This document shows positions 54,276 to 57,509 of a DNA stretch of 57,509 nt, in pieces. Source of the DNA: JAWXBG01 sp044375415 (lineage in GTDB: Bacteria; Bacteroidota; Bacteroidia; Flavobacteriales_D; Sanyastnellaceae); contig JBILMS010000014.1 of the NCBI GenBank assembly GCA_044375415.1, positions 1 to 57,509 of the forward strand, in the 5' to 3' direction. Position 1 is the stretch's first letter; every line of letters begins with the position of its first letter. The notes below the pieces were generated by a model. The model was not told the DNA's origin. It saw only the letters and a list, made by a program, of their open reading frames with translations, and made no database searches. The translations under genes and the position numbers were made by a program.

Positions 54276-55034
54276 TTAATTGGTTCCGGCTTGGGAGGAG
54301 GCGGAATTGTACCCTTGATAATTCGGGAGATCAAAAACGATTGGCAGAATAAATTTCGAATCAACGGGGGCTCCATTTCGAAGTGCCGCTTTCCAATGGG
54401 GCATACATTTGATAATACGACGGGCTTCTTGATTCAACGAGACATGAGATGTTTGTATCACTTCAATATCTTTTACTTCTCCTGAATTGGTTATGGTAAA
54501 AGCAGTATAGACCCAACCTTCAATTCCGAGTTGAGCTGCTTCAAAAGGGTAGATCAATTCTCCGGACACATAGGAATTTAACGCATCAATTCCTCCCGGA
54601 TAAATTGCAGAGACCGTAGGACCGGATTCTTTTGTAGCCATTAATTGCGGATACACACGGTCGGCTTTTACATTTCCTTCCCAGTCCCAACGTTTCCAAA
54701 TGCCTGTTTTTTGACCTTGTGAATAATAACCCTCCGATTCTTTGATTCCATTGGCGAAAAAATACGCGAAGTGACCATCTTCTACTTTAAGATCGGGACG
54801 AGCATATCTGCCCTGCATTCGCAAACCACCGGAGAGATAATGTACTTCCACATACGCTGAACTATCCTCTTGAAGAGCGGATGTTCTGGAAAAGGAAGCA
54901 CCCTCTTTTTGACTTACCGGATTTAAATTCTGATCTAAAAACTGAACGTGTTGGGCATGAGAAAATAAGATGCCGCAGAACAAGCAAACCAATGTCGCAA
55001 TGAGGCGACTGGAGATAAGCGCTACTTTTGTCAA
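54276..55034 (-). CDS. TonB-C domain protein with MORN-type repeats
   Basis: The 252-residue product appears to start at TTG 55034, since no ATG precedes the signal peptide (LIATLVCLFCGILFSHAQ). Two or three MORN_2-like strings (GRYARPDLKVEDGHFAYFFA, GYYSQGQKTGIWKRWDWEG) precede a TonB C-terminal domain (about 150-235; YPFEAAQLGIEGWVYTAFTI, IKCMPHWKAALRNG). Such fusions are common in Bacteroidota, and their role in energy transduction is uncertain because the TonB transmembrane anchor is replaced by a cleavable signal. It lies 125 bases upstream of the pheT start. Confidence 0.82.
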   Translation of the reverse strand: MTKVALISSRLIATLVCLFCGILFSHAQHVQFLDQNLNPVSQKEGASFSRTSALQEDSSAYVEVHYLSGGLRMQGRYARPDLKVEDGHFAYFFANGIKESEGYYSQGQKTGIWKRWDWEGNVKADRVYPQLMATKESGPTVSAIYPGGIDALNSYVSGELIYPFEAAQLGIEGWVYTAFTITNSGEVKDIEVIQTSHVSLNQEARRIIKCMPHWKAALRNGAPVDSKFILPIVFDLPNYQGYNSASSQAGTN

Positions 55035-55131
55035 GGCTATGGGAGATTAAAATTCATTGACCTCCGAAAGGTAGACGGCCCAAAAGCCACAGGGTGGCTT
55101 AAAAAATGAACTTTTTAACAAGCGATATTGG

Positions 55132-55458
55132 ATGGATTATGTATTTGAAAAAAGTTGGAATGAGACCGTAACGAGGATTTCGGCTTCTTTTGGGGAAAAA
55201 CTCGACTATGCCGGAATACTCTTTCTCATTGGTTTTCAGGAGTTAGGGCAGACAGACCGCGATTTTAAGAAGGACGAAAAGATATCCTTGATGCACATCG
55301 CTATATGCACTCTACTTGAGCCTTACGGATATTATTCATTTTCCGGAAAAGACGTCGATGGTTGGCCTCATTGGGACCGCATCGAGGAGATCCCATCCCT
55401 CAGCCCCTCAGACCAAGAATTACTGATTCGCAAAGCGATCGTGAATTACTTTAAGTAA
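55132..55458 (+). CDS. Small conserved protein of unknown function
   Basis: The 108-residue product is acidic and soluble, with aromatic-rich middle (LLEPYGYYSFSGKDVDGWPH) and no signal or membrane segment. I recall similar proteins in flavobacteria but no function. It is divergent from the TonB-C gene, with a small hairpin (aagccac/gtggctt, about 55084-55100) between them. Confidence 0.65.
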   Translation: MDYVFEKSWNETVTRISASFGEKLDYAGILFLIGFQELGQTDRDFKKDEKISLMHIAICTLLEPYGYYSFSGKDVDGWPHWDRIEEIPSLSPSDQELLIRKAIVNYFK

Positions 55459-55503
55459 TGTGCTGATGTGCTAATGTGCTAATGTGCTAATGTGCCAATG
55501 TGG
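55457..55503. repeat. 8-bp tandem repeat (gtgctaat)n, left arm
   Basis: About five units of gtgctaat (one gtgctgat, one gtgccaat) begin at the stop codon of the 55132-55458 gene. The inverse of the same repeat occurs at 55628. Confidence 0.85.
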
Positions 55504-55627
55504 TTCACGTTTTAGCAAGACGATTTCTTGGTTCATAAAGCAATTTGCCAAAGATGTAGGCACTTTCGGAGTAAGACACAGTTCTCCAAAACCACAATGG
55601 TTTGGTCGGAGATCGGTAATTGGCAAA
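55504..55627. other. Spacer between inverted 8-bp repeats
   Basis: This 124-base stretch holds no ORF that I can support. Its ends (gtgccaa near 55494 and ttggcaaa near 55620) extend the inverted relation of the flanking repeats. Confidence 0.4.
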
Positions 55628-55660
55628 TGAGCACATTAGCACATTAGCACATAGTCACAT
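55628..55660. repeat. 8-bp tandem repeat (agcacatt)n, right arm
   Basis: About four units of agcacatt or variants, the reverse complement of the left repeat. Together the arms could form a long stem of about 30 bases. Confidence 0.82.
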
Positions 55661-55709
55661 TTTCCATTATGTTTGTAAGTACTCCTTACCGAACAAATTC
55701 TTGCTTATC

Positions 55710-55811
55710 ATGAAACATGCTATTCTGGCCGTGTGCTCACGTCTATTTTTACTTTCCCTTTTAATTCTTGGAAACCTACCTAATCTGCATGCCCAATGGC
55801 TCGACATCTTC
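55710..55811 (+). pseudogene. Truncated gene: signal peptide with no mature domain
   Basis: An ATG at 55710 opens a convincing Sec signal peptide, MKHAILAVCSRLFLLSLLIL plus GNLPNLHAQ. After WLDIF the frame runs antisense through the hipA 3' end to a stop at 56009, with no protein-like pattern. The mature domain seems to have been removed by the insertion or rearrangement that brought in hipBA. A short real peptide cannot be excluded. Confidence 0.55.
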
Positions 55812-57104
55812 CTACAATATCCACATCGTTTCTTGAATTCTATCTCTCAATTCAGAATCCACACGTGTTTCTTCGGCAAAATCTTTCCATTGACCAACAA
55901 CAGAACGAATTTGATTTATGATCTGCTCAGCTTTTTTGATATTCATTTTTTCCGCTACTTGCAACAAATCTTCGCGAGCAATATTTTTTCTCTTGCCATT
56001 GATGCTTAACGAGTGCTGAGAAACCCACGTGCTGTCCGGACGATAGGCATGACAAACATCAAATGCCGGAGCGAGTTTCCATTCGCCACTTTCGGTCATG
56101 ATAAAAGCGAAGTTTTTGGTATGATCGTCACAATTGCGCGCCATCACATTAAAAACCATTCTTCGAAACATCTGCTCGGCATCGGTGTAGGGCAGGAGCA
56201 GTGCTCGCATCGTAGCAAATAGTTGTTCGTAGGAATAGGATAGTATATCGTTGAAGTCGTAATGCCTCATCGCACAAAAACTTTGATAGTGAATTTTCCG
56301 ATTTTCTTCATCGCGATCAAAACGCCTCGTCATGAAATGTGCGCGTTCACCTTCTTCAAGCAATCGACATTCGCTCATTTCAATCTCTGCCATCCGTGCC
56401 ATCAGATGATAAGCCATTTCAACGCGACCATATCCTTGTGTATTACCGATATTCAAATCAGATACGCCATCAAATTTTAATAACCAATGAGAAAATCCTT
56501 TGGGTACATCGGTTTGACCGGATCGTATTTCACTTGTAGCAGGATTGTATGCAATTACAGCTTTTGCACGCGCACCACCTGCCGATGTTCCAATTTTGAA
56601 AATGTCGTTGATCGCTTTGGTTTCGGATGCAGACATGTTGCTGCTAAAGTCTTTTCGTCCCGATAATATTTGCTGTGCTATAGAAACGAGTCCATCTATT
56701 TCAAGCAAAGAAGATTGTTGATTGGGTATGGGAACTATCGGTTCAAATTCGAGAGCACCCATTCCTCGTTGACCAATGAAACATAATAATTCTACCGGAT
56801 TTAAACTGTTCTCAGGTCTCCCGTTTTGCGATAACCAAGCATTGATCATGCTGTTTCCATATCGGTCCGGTAGCACATCTGCAAGCAGTCCCGGCAAACC
56901 TCGAAACGTTTGACTGTCGCGCAATTCGGGAAATGAAAAAATTCTTTGTTTCGATTGTGATAGCGACATTTTAAGAGGGGCAATATCTAATCCGCTGTTC
57001 AGAAATGCAGGCTCAAATTCGAAACTTGCAATCCCTCTTTCGGGATCCCAAGAAACTGCACCGGCTAGTTTATTCCAAAGATGTATAAAGGCTGTTTTTA
57101 CCAT
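55812..57104 (-). CDS. hipA: HipA-family Ser/Thr kinase toxin
   Basis: The start at ATG 57104 shares one base with the hipB stop; a TTG at 57110 lies two codons earlier. About 430 residues hold both HipA-N (about 1-110) and HipA-C. Kinase motifs seen are the glycine-rich loop IGTSAGGARAKAVIAYN, the Lys in HWLLKFDG, the catalytic-loop ARNCDDHTKNFAF and the metal Asp in LAPAFDVCHAY. All key residues look intact. HipA kinases phosphorylate glutamyl-tRNA synthetase or other targets and cause dormancy when free of HipB. Which target applies here is not known. Confidence 0.93.
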   Translation of the reverse strand: MVKTAFIHLWNKLAGAVSWDPERGIASFEFEPAFLNSGLDIAPLKMSLSQSKQRIFSFPELRDSQTFRGLPGLLADVLPDRYGNSMINAWLSQNGRPENSLNPVELLCFIGQRGMGALEFEPIVPIPNQQSSLLEIDGLVSIAQQILSGRKDFSSNMSASETKAINDIFKIGTSAGGARAKAVIAYNPATSEIRSGQTDVPKGFSHWLLKFDGVSDLNIGNTQGYGRVEMAYHLMARMAEIEMSECRLLEEGERAHFMTRRFDRDEENRKIHYQSFCAMRHYDFNDILSYSYEQLFATMRALLLPYTDAEQMFRRMVFNVMARNCDDHTKNFAFIMTESGEWKLAPAFDVCHAYRPDSTWVSQHSLSINGKRKNIAREDLLQVAEKMNIKKAEQIINQIRSVVGQWKDFAEETRVDSELRDRIQETMWIL

Positions 57105-57457
57105 CACCAATCACTTTCAGTGCGCTTGGAATCGTCGTCTTTGTTTTTCCTTGCACGTTGCCTTTTTTTCTGATCTTGTTTTGCTAATGCGAGTGGACTC
57201 ATCTCTTCTCTCACTTCAAAATGCCGGAGAATTTCGAGTTGTTCCAACGATCGTAAGACTTGAATAAAGCTGAGAAGATTTGCACCACCTCCTGCTTCAA
57301 TTTGCGCTAGGGTAGATCGATTAATACCGGCAGATGTGGCTAATTCCGATTGCGTTTTGTTTTGACTTAAACGACTTTTTCGTACAAATTCTCCCAAGCT
57401 CCTCAAGAGAGTGAGATCGCTCATTGAGTACCATTCTCGGTTGGATAAATCCATCAT
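57104..57457 (-). CDS. hipB: HipB-type antitoxin, XRE-family regulator
   Basis: The 117-residue product carries a helix-turn-helix (about 22-77; RLSQNKTQSELATSAGINRS, TLAQIEAGGG) and a lysine/arginine-rich tail (DQKKRQRARKNKDDD). It should bind HipA and repress the operon. ATG 57457 overlaps an inverted repeat that may be its operator. A later start at MSDLTL (about 57424) is possible and would leave the repeat fully upstream. Confidence 0.88.
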   Translation of the reverse strand: MMDLSNREWYSMSDLTLLRSLGEFVRKSRLSQNKTQSELATSAGINRSTLAQIEAGGGANLLSFIQVLRSLEQLEILRHFEVREEMSPLALAKQDQKKRQRARKNKDDDSKRTESDW

Positions 57458-57484
57458 TAAATTCTTTTTAAAGACTTAATGATG
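57452..57484. promoter_or_regulatory. Candidate hipBA operator
   Basis: catcattaa and ttaatgatg form a perfect 9-bp inverted repeat with a 15-base AT-rich spacer that overlaps the hipB start. It is a likely site for autorepression by HipB. Confidence 0.5.
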
Positions 57485-57509
57485 TAAAAATACGACAGAA
57501 ATGATATAG

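Noticed and set aside
1..57509. tRNA, rRNA or riboswitch genes
   Set aside because: Reading the gaps on both strands showed no cloverleaf with CCA end or T-loop, no rRNA segment, and no riboswitch core that I recognise.

Overview
The window looks like a chromosomal segment of a Bacteroidota bacterium, most likely in or near the order Flavobacteriales. The evidence is the mutY-ssb-gldE-gldD gliding cluster, the type IX secretion (T9SS) regulator PorX beside tsaE and alanine dehydrogenase, C-terminal T9SS sorting tails, TonB-dependent receptors with carboxypeptidase-regulatory plugs, a FecI/FecR pair, near absence of Shine-Dalgarno sites, and a TTTG / TAnnTTTG-type promoter upstream of the HU gene. 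I saw no rRNA, tRNA, CRISPR or prophage. The genus cannot be set from this sequence alone.

Positions 1-17.7 kb form one minus-strand block that is the most unusual part. It holds a TonB-dependent receptor, a secreted beta-helix protein and five secreted paralogues built from the same parts. Those parts are a roughly 200-250-residue module (six copies of a long form, two of a short form), Cys/Asp-rich repeats of 24-55 residues, and one of two C-terminal tails: a T9SS type A tail or a short Cys-bracketed dockerin-like tail. The first gene runs off the left edge. I recognise no characterised family for the module and treat the locus as the best candidate for an undescribed surface system.

Positions 18-30 kb hold a glutaminyl-cyclase-like M28 peptidase, cysS, a MORN-type protein, an SDR threonine dehydrogenase-like enzyme, an alpha/beta hydrolase, a plus-strand signalling unit in the order sigma factor, TonB receptor, anti-sigma factor, and a T9SS cargo protein with a G8 tract. 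queA follows.

Positions 31.8-41.7 kb look like one long minus-strand operon: mutY, ssb, gldE, gldD, coaX, an outer-membrane barrel, lptC, a small membrane protein, a second CNNM/CBS protein and ppiD. Many neighbours overlap by a few bases. Divergent from it are the HU gene, a TPR protein, a 31-codon basic protein and rng, all on the plus strand. An HD phosphohydrolase faces rng.

Positions 45.9-47.2 kb contain an array of palindromic repeats beside a Y1 transposase, a REP/RAYT arrangement. Then come porX-tsaE and ald, and facing them pheT and a MORN/TonB protein. The right end carries short 8-bp repeats in inverted orientation, a truncated signal-peptide gene and a hipBA toxin-antitoxin pair, which together look like an insertion scar.
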